This document shows, piece after piece, positions 32,002 to 37,951 of a DNA stretch of 40,525 nucleotides. Under the pieces are notes generated by a model. It was given only the letters and a program-made list of their open reading frames with translations. It made no database searches and had not been told where the DNA came from. Position 1 is the stretch's first letter. Each line of letters begins with the position of its first letter. Origin of the DNA: a virus; the IMG/VR virus record IMGVR_UViG_3300042892_003290, positions 1-40,525 of that record. The stretch is one strand, 5' to 3'. The position numbers and the translations under genes are program-made.

Positions 32002-32271
32002 TTAAATAGCGCCTCGCAGTATGCTCATGGTGATTTCAGCGTCCGCTATACGATACACGTTGTAGCACTCTCGACGAATCCGCTTTAGACTGGGTTTGCT
32101 TCTGCGGCCACCTGCATCACTGCTTAATGGCTGTAACTGTAGTTGATTACTGGCTTCGTAGACCTTTATAACACGAGCTAGAATGATTCTATTGTGTTCT
32201 GTAACTAGGCAATGATCTCCGGGTGAGAGATGACAGCCAGCAATGTCTCTGTGTTGTAGTGTGTGCGTCAT
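32002..32271 (-). CDS. Small basic protein, possible nucleic-acid binder
   Basis: 89 aa. GCHLSPGDHCLVTEHNRIIL then ARVIKVYE is a small beta-barrel-like (KOW/SH3-like) stretch; GGRRSKPSLKRIRRECYNVY is strongly basic. No clear SD is visible upstream. Function unknown. Confidence 0.6.
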   Translation of the reverse strand: MTHTLQHRDIAGCHLSPGDHCLVTEHNRIILARVIKVYEASNQLQLQPLSSDAGGRRSKPSLKRIRRECYNVYRIADAEITMSILRGAI

Positions 32272-32451
32272 AGTAGAAAAAGAGTTTGAAGTTGGAAAAA
32301 ATTTGCGGCGTAAAAAATTTGGGTGGAGTACTTTTCATTTCAAGGTGGTGATTTATGACCCCATAGCACTGTGTTAGCGCATACTAACATACTGTGCATA
32401 TACCGGTCACCCCACCATGACCACCACCCACCCCTCACCCACCGACGATGC
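32272..32451. other. Non-coding gap with a small hairpin
   Basis: There is no convincing gene in these 180 bases. TGTTAG-CGCATA-CTAACA (32372-32389) is a perfect 6-6-6 inverted repeat. The part nearest the lipoprotein end is C-rich on the plus strand (CACCC words). Confidence 0.45.
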
Positions 32452-32634
32452 TCATTGACACTTCACTGTGACACCACACTGCTGCTGCCAGTTGGGCATC
32501 TGATCGAACAGGCTCTGGCCCTGAGATATCTTTGGATCGTAGGCTGTGTCTCTACGATCGTGTGTGGCGCAGCCCGTGACTGCTGCTGTGCTACAGAGCA
32601 GCAATACGCTGCAGATACGCTGTAATGTCTTCAT
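32452..32634 (-). CDS. Small lipoprotein (spanin-like candidate)
   Basis: 60 aa. A type II signal peptide: MKTLQRICSVLLLCSTAAVT, then GC with the Cys at residue 22 as lipidation site. The mature part (ATHDRRDTAYDPKISQGQSL, then FDQMPNWQQQCG) is short and polar. It has an AGAGGA SD and overlaps the previous gene by 44 bases. Outer-membrane spanins (Rz1-like) are short lipoproteins, so lysis is one possibility, but no Rz-like inner-membrane partner is embedded with it. Confidence 0.75.
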   Translation of the reverse strand: MKTLQRICSVLLLCSTAAVTGCATHDRRDTAYDPKISQGQSLFDQMPNWQQQCGVTVKCQ

Positions 32635-32815
32635 GTACGTCCTCTACTTGATCTAGTTGTGCTGCTGTCATAAGCTCACGCATAACAACAGCACGGTTCT
32701 TATACGCAGGGGGCATAGCGTTAACCATAGCGTCCACTGCCTCTAGTGTATCACAGTTCCACAACAGCTTGCATATCTGCACGTCCTGCTTGCTGAGTCC
32801 TTGTAGTTGGATCAT
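32591..32815 (-). CDS. Small helical protein
   Basis: 74 aa. GLSKQDVQICKLLWNCDTLE and YKNRAVVMRELMTAAQLDQV suggest a three-helix protein. It is third in the P2 operon; its end overlaps the lipoprotein start. No family recognised. Confidence 0.72.
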   Translation of the reverse strand: MIQLQGLSKQDVQICKLLWNCDTLEAVDAMVNAMPPAYKNRAVVMRELMTAAQLDQVEDVHEDITAYLQRIAAL

Positions 32816-32833
32816 GCCTGTGCCTTCAAGTAA

Positions 32834-33148
32834 TCACACATGTTCTGCCATGTGTTTACAGGTACCTCTATAGGTAAATCCGGGACAGCTACATGACTGT
32901 TCGGTGACTGTGTACGTTTGCCCTTTACTACCAATAACTGTACGTGCATTTGATTCTTTCTTAGTTGTGAATAGGTTCTTGTTGCCTGGCGTGAACTTCC
33001 TGCCTCTCTTGTCGAATCCTTTGATGGGATTCTTGAAGTAGAATGGAGTTGTTTCGCCCTTCTTTACATATGCTACTAGGTTGTTGCCGTCTAGTAGGTA
33101 TGTGTGGGCGGGGAATTGGCCCCCTGTGGTTTCTACTAGAGCTTCCAT
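32834..33148 (-). CDS. SWIM-type zinc-finger protein
   Basis: 104 aa from the ATG at 33148, one base after the upstream stop (the ORF from 33193 lies inside that gene). CSCPGFTYRGTCKHM near the C-terminus is a SWIM zinc finger (CxC, then CxH). Basic middle part: KGFDKRGRKFTPGNKNLFT. SWIM fingers bind DNA or protein; a host-takeover role is plausible from the early promoter. Confidence 0.82.
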   Translation of the reverse strand: MEALVETTGGQFPAHTYLLDGNNLVAYVKKGETTPFYFKNPIKGFDKRGRKFTPGNKNLFTTKKESNARTVIGSKGQTYTVTEQSCSCPGFTYRGTCKHMAEHV

Positions 33149-33149
33149 G

Positions 33150-33341
33150 TTATTCAGCGTCGTAGTAGTCAGACACTCGCAGGGCCAAAACACCGCAATA
33201 CATTGTCAGCAGTCCCACCACACTCACTGCCAGGGCACTAAGGAGCTCTGTGTCTGTAACACTCTGCTCTACGCCACCTACTGCGCCAAAGGTTACTAAA
33301 AGTCCTGTAATGAATACGAACATTGCTGTGCTGGATTTCAT
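33150..33341 (-). CDS. Two-pass membrane protein
   Basis: 63 aa with two transmembrane helices (AMFVFITGLLVTFGAVGGV and LLSALAVSVVGLLTMYCGVL) joined by a short acidic loop. First gene of the P2 operon, with SD AAGGAG. Confidence 0.78.
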   Translation of the reverse strand: MKSSTAMFVFITGLLVTFGAVGGVEQSVTDTELLSALAVSVVGLLTMYCGVLALRVSDYYDAE

Positions 33342-33367
33342 GTGTGCTCCTTAGTGTGTATGTGTTT

Positions 33368-33396
33368 ATTATACGATCGTTTGGCTACTTTGTCAA
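33368..33396 (-). promoter_or_regulatory. Sigma-70 promoter P2
   Basis: GGTTGACA, 17-base spacing, TATAAT on the minus strand. The leader AAACACATACACAC plus SD is almost the same as at P3. Confidence 0.9.
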
Positions 33397-33398
33397 CC

Positions 33399-33416
33399 AA
33401 AAGCCCTAGGGCTTTT
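33399..33416 (-). terminator. Palindromic terminator fused to P2
   Basis: AAAAGCCCTAGGGCTTTT is a perfect 18-base palindrome. Its T-run continues as TTTTGGTTGACA, the -35 of P2. It ends the transcript of the 33421 gene. Confidence 0.8.
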
Positions 33417-33420
33417 AGGG

Positions 33421-33774
33421 TTAATCCAACCTGCTGCCCGCATAGATATCTTCGATGCCCAGCTCTTGTTTCATCACTGCTGCGTAGGCCACAGCGCCGT
33501 GATCTGCTGCATCCACGCTCTGACCGTGCCACCAGCTGTTCCAAAGTTGCAGGCCGCCGGTGTAACTCTTGCGGAATCCCACGGCACTCAGGGCCTTGCC
33601 CAGCTTGGAGTTAGAACGTACCTTGTAGACGTTGACCCAAGCAAAGCCACATGCGCCCCCGTCTCTACCATTGAAATGCTTGTTGGAGAAAGCCTGTGCT
33701 GCTGCTCGGGCAGCTGCCATGGCCTTGTCGTGTGCTTGTTGAACTTGTGCTGCGTCGATAGTTGCTGTAGTCAT
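33421..33774 (-). CDS. Conserved-looking phage protein
   Basis: 117 aa with SD AAAGGAG. Helical Ala-rich N-terminus (AHDKAMAAARAAAQAF), then a compact Gly/Trp-rich domain (GACGFAWVNVYKVR, GLQLWNSWWHGQSVDAADHG). I recall similar proteins in several large phages, unnamed. Single-gene unit between P3 and a terminator. Confidence 0.82.
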   Translation of the reverse strand: MTTATIDAAQVQQAHDKAMAAARAAAQAFSNKHFNGRDGGACGFAWVNVYKVRSNSKLGKALSAVGFRKSYTGGLQLWNSWWHGQSVDAADHGAVAYAAVMKQELGIEDIYAGSRLD

Positions 33775-33803
33775 TTCATGCTCCTTTGTGTGTGTATGTG
33801 TTT

Positions 33804-33832
33804 ATTATACGATCAAGCTGCCAATTTGTCAA
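33804..33832 (-). promoter_or_regulatory. Sigma-70 promoter P3
   Basis: GGTTGACAAATTGG extended -35, 17-base spacing, TATAAT. The TGA of the upstream gene is inside TTGACA. Confidence 0.9.
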
Positions 33833-34014
33833 CCAAAATAGTTTTCAACGGAACCCTCAATGCCCTCTTCAAAGGTGTCGCTGTAAAGTCCCTCAATGTC
33901 CTGCTCAAAGAACTCAGTCAGTTGTTTCTTAGAGGGGGTCTTGCCTGTGAGTTCCTTGGCGTACTCTTTGACTGCTTTGATAGCGGATTTAGGTACAGTG
34001 ATAGTGATTTCCAT
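33829..34014 (-). CDS. Small protein, possible ribbon-helix-helix fold
   Basis: 61 aa from the ATG at 34014 with SD AAGGAG. MEITITVPKSAIKAVKEYAK has the strand-helix start of small DNA-binding or antitoxin-like ribbon-helix-helix proteins; the rest is acidic (EFFEQDIEGLYSDTFEEGIE). Ends in YFG, with the stop inside the P3 -35 box. Confidence 0.75.
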   Translation of the reverse strand: MEITITVPKSAIKAVKEYAKELTGKTPSKKQLTEFFEQDIEGLYSDTFEEGIEGSVENYFG

Positions 34015-34040
34015 AGTGTGCTCCTTGTTGCGATGTGTCA

Positions 34041-34069
34041 ATTATACGGTCAAGCTGCCAATTTGTCAA
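34041..34069 (-). promoter_or_regulatory. Sigma-70 promoter P4
   Basis: GGTTGACAAATTGG, 17-base spacing, TATAAT. It shares a near-identical ~30-base block with P3 (one base different), and the upstream gene reads through the -35 box. Confidence 0.9.
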
Positions 34070-34190
34070 CCAAAATCAACTGTGGCTTTCCTACAACACG
34101 GCCCCCATTGATGTTAGCATACATCTCAGCCACTGCTCTCACGTAGAACTGCTGTTGGGTGCCATTGGGATATATCACTGTGTAGGCCAT
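34050..34190 (-). CDS. Small protein ending through promoter P4
   Basis: 46 aa. AYTVIYPNGTQQQFYVRAVA and INGGRVVGKPQ read as a small beta hairpin protein. Its last residues ILVDKLAA are encoded by the P4 -35 region. The ATG overlaps the upstream stop (TAATG). Confidence 0.68.
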   Translation of the reverse strand: MAYTVIYPNGTQQQFYVRAVAEMYANINGGRVVGKPQLILVDKLAA

Positions 34191-34393
34191 TACGCTCGCT
34201 CCAGGACACGCATGAGTTCGTTGTGCAGGTAATCAACCTCTGATTGATCCACGTAGAAATCAGTGCGGGGATCGTAGTAGGCTCCCTCTCGGACATCGTA
34301 GTAGAGTGGGCGGCCACCTATGTTGAACGGTCCCTCTAGGCCCTTGCGTGGAGTGTATCCCTGGAGCACATCGTTGACGATTCTGTAACCCAT
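34190..34393 (-). CDS. Small Tyr-rich protein
   Basis: 67 aa, one base after the upstream gene. YRIVNDVLQGYTPRKGLEGP, YYDVREGAYYDPRTDFYVD and a C-terminal helix. Unknown function. Confidence 0.72.
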   Translation of the reverse strand: MGYRIVNDVLQGYTPRKGLEGPFNIGGRPLYYDVREGAYYDPRTDFYVDQSEVDYLHNELMRVLERA

Positions 34394-34394
34394 G

Positions 34395-34508
34395 TTATGC
34401 TCCAGCTATGGCGATCAGTACACCTGCAGTGATCATCAATGTGGCCTGGATCAAGCCTGTGATCCAACCAATGTAAACGACAGCTACGATTCCGATCAGC
34501 TTCAACAT
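34395..34508 (-). CDS. Single-pass/re-entrant membrane micro-protein
   Basis: 37 aa, hydrophobic throughout: KLIGIVAVVYIGWITGLIQA, then TLMITAGVLIAIAGA. SD AAAGGAGCG before the ATG and promoter P5 upstream make it a real early gene. First of a three-gene operon. Confidence 0.72.
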   Translation of the reverse strand: MLKLIGIVAVVYIGWITGLIQATLMITAGVLIAIAGA

Positions 34509-34535
34509 GGTTCGCTCCTTTGTTGCTAAGTGTTA

Positions 34536-34564
34536 ATTATAACGCCGTCTTACCAAATTGTCAA
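34536..34564 (-). promoter_or_regulatory. Sigma-70 promoter P5
   Basis: GGTTGACAATTTGG, 17-base spacing, TATAAT. The TGA of the 34561 gene lies inside the -35. Confidence 0.9.
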
Positions 34565-34797
34565 CCAATTTCTGTGTTGCAAAACTGCCACATCTTCAGT
34601 GCATCGCCCTTGAGCCCCATCAACACTCCCTCGTAGTCTCTGTAGGAACAGCAGGCCCACGTGCTTTGAGGACGGTAAACCCAACCATCGTGTTCCCGCT
34701 CGGTGTTGTGTTGAGTAACAATGCGGCGAGCAGTTGCTGCCTTCTTGTAATACTTCTCCATCCACCCGCTCTTGGTGTCGTATACTACCCATCCCAT
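34561..34797 (-). CDS. Small protein downstream of the structured RNA
   Basis: 78 aa. WVVYDTKSGWMEKYYKKAAT, ARRIVTQHN, DGWVYRPQSTWACCSYRDYE. It looks like a small folded alpha/beta domain. SD AGGAG lies 6 bases before the ATG. The nearest promoter is P6, so its mRNA would carry a ~250-nt structured leader. Confidence 0.75.
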   Translation of the reverse strand: MGWVVYDTKSGWMEKYYKKAATARRIVTQHNTEREHDGWVYRPQSTWACCSYRDYEGVLMGLKGDALKMWQFCNTEIG

Positions 34798-34804
34798 TGC
34801 ATTC

Positions 34805-35046
34805 TCCTGCTGCTGTTGATGTTAGACGGGGATGTTTGATAGAAGAAACAGTTTTGAACCTGCCCTACCGTGCCGTCCACGGACTTGTCTATCAACCACA
34901 TTACAGGCCAACTTGATCCGGCGTGCTCGTCCTCCCAGAGGCTCTGGGTGATCTGCTTTCGTGTATTCCAAGTAGAGCCTAGCCGTCACTAGGAATAGTT
35001 CTCTACTTGGGTACCTACCGGAGTTGGTAACCCCTAATCTCTAACT
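34805..35046 (-). ncRNA. Structured RNA or long structured leader
   Basis: About 240 bases with no gene, transcribed from P6. On the minus strand I see a perfect 10-bp stem (35001-35010 with 34968-34977) topped by a perfect 5-bp stem CCTAG/CTAGG; a 6-bp stem CCCAGA/TCTGGG (34934-34948); CCGTG/CACGG (34868-34882); an 8-bp long-range pair TTGATAGA/TCTATCAA (34836-34843 with 34888-34895) enclosing it; and a bulged stem at 35009-35033. It is visibly G+C-richer than its neighbours. It matches no RNA class I know and could be a stand-alone sRNA or a riboswitch-like leader. Confidence 0.7.
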
Positions 35047-35052
35047 GTCTCT

Positions 35053-35081
35053 ATTGTAACACCAGTTGCTCAAACTGTCAA
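35053..35081 (-). promoter_or_regulatory. Sigma-70 promoter P6 (structured RNA)
   Basis: GGTTGACA, 17-base spacing, TACAAT. The TGA of the 35078 gene is inside the -35. Confidence 0.85.
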
Positions 35082-35308
35082 CCAAACGCTCGATATAACC
35101 CTACAAAGCCTATGGCTAATGCAATCACGTTTACCGTAAACTGCGGCAAGTTGCGAACACGGACAGTCCATGCTAGGAATGCCACTGTGCCCACAAATGC
35201 TGCGATGATGTTCCAGGGATATGCTTCGGGCCCCATTGCGTTCAACACATGCATGGCGATGATGGCCACTGCTCCGGTCCACTGTAGAATGTCATTTGTT
35301 TTGTTCAT
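35078..35308 (-). CDS. Membrane protein with leaderless start
   Basis: 76 aa from the ATG at 35308; the longer ORF from 35347 would begin upstream of the promoter. Two to three hydrophobic segments: LQWTGAVAIIAMHVLNAM, IIAAFVGTVAFLAWTV, VIALAIGFVGLYRAF. TATAAT then 6 bases then ATG, no SD. The stop overlaps the P6 -35. Confidence 0.82.
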   Translation of the reverse strand: MNKTNDILQWTGAVAIIAMHVLNAMGPEAYPWNIIAAFVGTVAFLAWTVRVRNLPQFTVNVIALAIGFVGLYRAFG

Positions 35309-35314
35309 GTGTGT

Positions 35315-35343
35315 ATTATAACACTGATGAGCCGATCTGTCAA
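35315..35343 (-). promoter_or_regulatory. Sigma-70 promoter P7, leaderless type
   Basis: GGTTGACAGATCGG, 17-base spacing, TATAAT, 6 bases (ACACAC) to the ATG. Confidence 0.88.
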
Positions 35344-35345
35344 CC

Positions 35346-35370
35346 AAAATGACTAAAGCCCTTTCGGGCT
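35346..35370 (-). terminator. Terminator fused to P7
   Basis: AGCCC-GAAA-GGGCT with a GNRA loop, followed by TTAGTCATTTT, whose T-run continues into GGTTGACA of P7. Confidence 0.8.
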
Positions 35371-35379
35371 GTAGGGTTA

Positions 35380-35529
35380 TTACAGTTGTTCGATTTGAGC
35401 GGCTGCAAAATCTATTATATACACGCTGTGGTTGGCTTGTACAGGGTAAGCAGCGCAGGCAACAGAAGCTGCGGCAAATGTGTAGTAGAACTGGATTGCT
35501 TGTGTAGCTGTGTTAACGATTGCGTACAT
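35380..35529 (-). CDS. Small Ala-rich protein
   Basis: 49 aa with AAAGG SD. AIQFYYTFAAASVACAAYPV is a hydrophobic, possibly membrane-seeking segment; the end is HSVYIIDFAAAQIEQL. Single-gene unit between P8 and a terminator. Confidence 0.72.
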   Translation of the reverse strand: MYAIVNTATQAIQFYYTFAAASVACAAYPVQANHSVYIIDFAAAQIEQL

Positions 35530-35555
35530 GGAGTGCCTTTTGTTGCTAAGTGTTA

Positions 35556-35584
35556 ATTATAGCGCACTTTGTCCAAAATGTCAA
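35556..35584 (-). promoter_or_regulatory. Sigma-70 promoter P8
   Basis: GGTTGACATTTTGG, 17-base spacing, TATAAT. The leader TAACACTTAGCAACAAA is shared with P5. The TGA of the 35581 gene lies inside the -35. Confidence 0.9.
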
Positions 35585-35979
35585 CCAGTTTGGGTGTTGT
35601 TTTTCTGCAACAGATCGGCGCCGTCTTCTTTGGCAACCACCACCTTACAGGGCGTAAGGTTTTGATTCAATCTTTCTATCAATCCCTGGGAATCCTGTCC
35701 CTGGCCTAAGAACTGGTTATCACTCTTGCGATACGCGAAGATCTCTGTGCCTACCTGCTCAAGTTTGACATCAACCACGGTGCTATCCGTGGCTCCCTCG
35801 TCATCATCCAGCTGCCATTCCTTGGATTGGATCTTGATCATAGCCCGGAGCAGGTCCTCTTCCGTGACCTTCAAGGCCTTGAGCAGCTGACGGAATCCAT
35901 CAAGATGCACCTGTCTTGATGCCCGCCATCCTATGAAGATCCCTACGGCTGCTGCGATGATTAGTTCTATCATGTCCAT
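35581..35979 (-). CDS. Membrane-anchored phage protein, leaderless
   Basis: 132 aa. One N-terminal transmembrane helix (MIELIIAAAVGIFIGW), then a soluble domain with FRQLLKALKVTEEDLLRAMI and EIFAYRKSDNQFLGQGQDSQ, then GLIERLNQNL. I recall similar proteins with this layout in other T4-like phages, unnamed. TATAAT lies 6 bases before the ATG at 35979; a second ATG at 35973 is possible. The stop overlaps the P8 -35. Confidence 0.82.
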   Translation of the reverse strand: MDMIELIIAAAVGIFIGWRASRQVHLDGFRQLLKALKVTEEDLLRAMIKIQSKEWQLDDDEGATDSTVVDVKLEQVGTEIFAYRKSDNQFLGQGQDSQGLIERLNQNLTPCKVVVAKEDGADLLQKNNTQTG

Positions 35980-35985
35980 ATTTAT

Positions 35986-36014
35986 ATTATACTGCGGTTT
36001 GACTCAAATGTCAA
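35986..36014 (-). promoter_or_regulatory. Sigma-70 promoter P9, leaderless type
   Basis: GGTTGACA, 17-base spacing, TATAAT, then ATAAAT and ATG. The string also contains TATAAATA, so a late box overlaps the early promoter. Confidence 0.85.
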
Positions 36015-36015
36015 C

Positions 36016-36049
36016 CAAAAAAAGAGACCCTAGGGTTAGTAGGATCTCT
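36016..36049 (-). terminator. Terminator fused to P9
   Basis: AGAGATCC/GGGTCTCT (8 bp with one U-G pair), 11-nt loop, then seven T residues running into GGTTGACA of P9. Confidence 0.8.
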
Positions 36050-36082
36050 GTTAAGGTTGCTGATTACCGGGAGCGAATCGGT

Positions 36083-36394
36083 TTATTCAGCAACAGCTGC
36101 TGCCTTCACGACAGTAGTTGTAGTTACCTTGGCAGCTGTGGCCGAAGGGTTCTTTTTGACTACGTATGCAACAGCGGCTTCGATAGCTGCGTTGCCCTTG
36201 CCAAAGCCAGTGGCGATCATGTGCTGACCGATCTCTGCCTTGGTCATCTCATGTGGAAGATCCACGAGCTGCACGTCCGAGTGACCGTTCTTGGCCAGGA
36301 TCTTGACACGCATAGTGTCGTTAGCGAAGCGGACCTTGGTCTTGCCTTCGAATGTTGAAACGCCTGCTACAGCGAATTTCTTATCAGTTGCCAT
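36083..36394 (-). CDS. Small basic/Ala-rich phage protein
   Basis: 103 aa from the ATG at 36394 with SD AGAGGT. ATDKKFAVAGVSTFEGKTKV, RFANDTMRVKILAKNGHSDV and MTKAEIGQHMIATG; Ala/Thr/Val tail. A small beta-sheet plus helix protein, possibly nucleic-acid binding. Own promoter and terminator. Confidence 0.82.
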   Translation of the reverse strand: MATDKKFAVAGVSTFEGKTKVRFANDTMRVKILAKNGHSDVQLVDLPHEMTKAEIGQHMIATGFGKGNAAIEAAVAYVVKKNPSATAAKVTTTTVVKAAAVAE

Positions 36395-36449
36395 GTTGTT
36401 ACCTCTTTCTGTGTGTGTTAAAAATATGCCAATCATTCAGCATGTTATT

Positions 36450-36478
36450 AGTATAGCATACCAAATCCAATCAGTCAA
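36450..36478 (-). promoter_or_regulatory. Sigma-70 promoter P10
   Basis: GGTTGACTGATTGG, 17-base spacing, TATACT. Longer leader (about 50 bases) than the other promoters. Confidence 0.85.
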
Positions 36479-36482
36479 CCAT

Positions 36483-36662
36483 TCATTTTACCAAATTAAC
36501 CTGAATAGTCACTGACTCTTTCTCGTCAAGGGCGGTGATGAACTCATCGTCAAAGACCAGATCCTGCATGGTAAGATCGATCATTTCCTCGACCCTAGCC
36601 ATATCGGGTGTGCCCGTACCAGCACACTCAACTGTGAACTTGAAATTATAGATTCTGGGCAT
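36483..36662 (-). CDS. Small protein, third in P11 operon
   Basis: 59 aa from the ATG at 36662. PRIYNFKFTVECAGTGTPDM, ARVEEMIDLTMQDLVFDDEF, VTIQVNLVK: strand-helix-strand, likely a small folded domain. It overlaps the previous gene by 17 bases. Confidence 0.72.
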   Translation of the reverse strand: MPRIYNFKFTVECAGTGTPDMARVEEMIDLTMQDLVFDDEFITALDEKESVTIQVNLVK

Positions 36663-36939
36663 TTTCCCAAAACTCCTTGCGTAATTGAAACATGACCAAT
36701 GCTTCCTCTTTAAGGTATACGGCACTCTTCTCTGAATCCCATGCCCAAACAGGTTGGATCCCATCGAAGTTGTCAGCCCGAGCCAGTGCTTGCTCTGCAC
36801 TCGGACCAAACTGTGTCCAGAGCCAGTTGCGGACTCTGATCCACTGTTTGATCCTGACATCTGGACCACCGTAGAACTCAACCCTATGACTAAAGTAGTG
36901 ATAGCCGTTGTAGTTGCGGTTGAGCTTGACTACATTCAT
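36646..36939 (-). CDS. Small Trp-rich protein, second in P11 operon
   Basis: 97 aa from the ATG at 36939, ATGA overlap with the Api92-like gene. NRNYNGYHYFSHRVEFYGGP, IKQWIRVRNWLWTQFGPSAE, WAWDSEKSAVYLKEEA. A compact alpha/beta fold is likely; no family name. Confidence 0.75.
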   Translation of the reverse strand: MNVVKLNRNYNGYHYFSHRVEFYGGPDVRIKQWIRVRNWLWTQFGPSAEQALARADNFDGIQPVWAWDSEKSAVYLKEEALVMFQLRKEFWENAQNL

Positions 36940-37553
36940 TCTGCGATCAAAGCCTTCTTCTCGGCTCCGTCCTTGATCCAAGCAGTGAGTTCTTCTTCGT
37001 TCTCTGCTTCGTATTCCCGCATGCATTCTGAGATACCAAAGGCCTCATCCAGCTCAGGATGGTCACGCTCAATGTCATCAGCACTTAGGCCTTCGAGGTT
37101 GATCTCTTGATCACCGTGCTCATCGTAGGAGCCAGCATAGGCCATACCGCCTTCGTAATACATGGCGTTGACTCCAAAGCCCAACTCTACCAACTTGTCA
37201 TAGGCGTAGACTGGTGGGCTCCAGGCGGAATCGAATGATGTGTGTAGCATCTTGCCATCAGGGTGGATATCAGTCTGACCATCACCACCTACATCCCACT
37301 TGGTTCCCCACTCACCCACGCAGTAGTCATACCAGTTGCCATAACCGTATTTCTCTAGATTCTCAGCGGTCTTGCGTTCCAGTTCTCTCTGCTCGTCACC
37401 GTCACCTACTCGTCCTGATACGATCTGAAGATCCGCTGGCACTGGAATGAACTCATTGAGGAACTCTCCGCGATCCAGTGCTTCTTTGGCACGAAGGATC
37501 ATCGCTGGATCTTCGTGTGTGAGTGTTAGGTTGTTGTTGCACCAATTAGGCAT
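36936..37553 (-). CDS. Api92-like/DUF1281-type ferredoxin-fold protein
   Basis: 205 aa from the ATG at 37553, SD AAAGGAG. MPNWCNNNLTLTH at the start, FNEFIPVPADL-like middle, and NWYDYCVGEWGTKWDVGG are marks of the Api92/YubB-like family found on plasmids and phages. These are ferredoxin-like alpha/beta proteins of unknown biochemical role. It heads a three-gene operon from P11. Confidence 0.88.
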   Translation of the reverse strand: MPNWCNNNLTLTHEDPAMILRAKEALDRGEFLNEFIPVPADLQIVSGRVGDGDEQRELERKTAENLEKYGYGNWYDYCVGEWGTKWDVGGDGQTDIHPDGKMLHTSFDSAWSPPVYAYDKLVELGFGVNAMYYEGGMAYAGSYDEHGDQEINLEGLSADDIERDHPELDEAFGISECMREYEAENEEELTAWIKDGAEKKALIAE

Positions 37554-37749
37554 GTTCGCTCCTTTGTTTAGTATTACTATTATACAACGATTCTTCCACA
37601 TTGTCAACCAAAATCTGTTCCAATTTATCCGCAGATTTGGTTAGGATCTGTCCCATAGTCCGTTCCACTTTGATCCGGGCTGTGAGGCTCAAGGGTTCTT
37701 CCAGGGCCTTGACGGCTCGCTGAATGTATTCAAATTCCTGTGGGGTCAT
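37546..37749 (-). CDS. Small helical protein ending through promoter P11
   Basis: 67 aa. FEYIQRAVKALEEPLSLTAR, IKVERTMGQILTKSADKLEQ, then ILVDNVEESLYNSNTKQRSE. The last 20 residues are encoded by the complete P11 promoter and SD, and the stop overlaps the next start. It overlaps the upstream gene by 20 bases. Confidence 0.7.
   Translation of the reverse strand: MTPQEFEYIQRAVKALEEPLSLTARIKVERTMGQILTKSADKLEQILVDNVEESLYNSNTKQRSEHA
37579..37607 (-). promoter_or_regulatory. Sigma-70 promoter P11
   Basis: GGTTGACAATGTGG, 17-base spacing, TATAAT, lying wholly inside the 3' coding part of the upstream gene. Confidence 0.9.
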
Positions 37750-37951
37750 AGTCTTTCACCATTCGATATAAGGGGTCGATGATCTCCACGTGCTCAAGTT
37801 CGAAATCGTCTGTGGCCCAGTCCATCCATTCTTCGTTGAACACTTCCACTTCTCCATTCTGGAGCATCACTCGAGCCTGTTCCTCTGTGTCGCATTCAAC
37901 CACATAGAGCTCTGAGATGATAGCATTACGCCAAAAAGTAAACTTCTTCAT
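37730..37951 (-). CDS. Small acidic protein, second in P12 operon
   Basis: 73 aa, ATGA overlap with the gene before. FTFWRNAIISELYVVECDTE, EQARVMLQNGEVEVFNEEW, VEIIDPLYRM. It is like many small phage proteins that read out as a DpnD/PcfM-type strand-helix unit; unnamed. Confidence 0.75.
   Translation of the reverse strand: MKKFTFWRNAIISELYVVECDTEEQARVMLQNGEVEVFNEEWMDWATDDFELEHVEIIDPLYRMVKDYDPTGI

Noticed and set aside
33466-34146. Long plus-strand ORF (226 codons)
   Set aside because: It lies antisense to three minus-strand genes that each have promoter, SD and sensible proteins; its product is Cys/Leu/Ser-rich and reads through two promoters.
34805-35046. tRNA or tmRNA in the structured region
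   Set aside because: No acceptor/anticodon cloverleaf; the GGTTCAAAA string lacks a proper T-stem partner. No tRNA seen elsewhere in the window.
35933-36358. Plus-strand ORF (141 codons)
   Set aside because: Antisense to the 36083 gene and promoter P9; Cys/Ser-rich composition, no SD or promoter.
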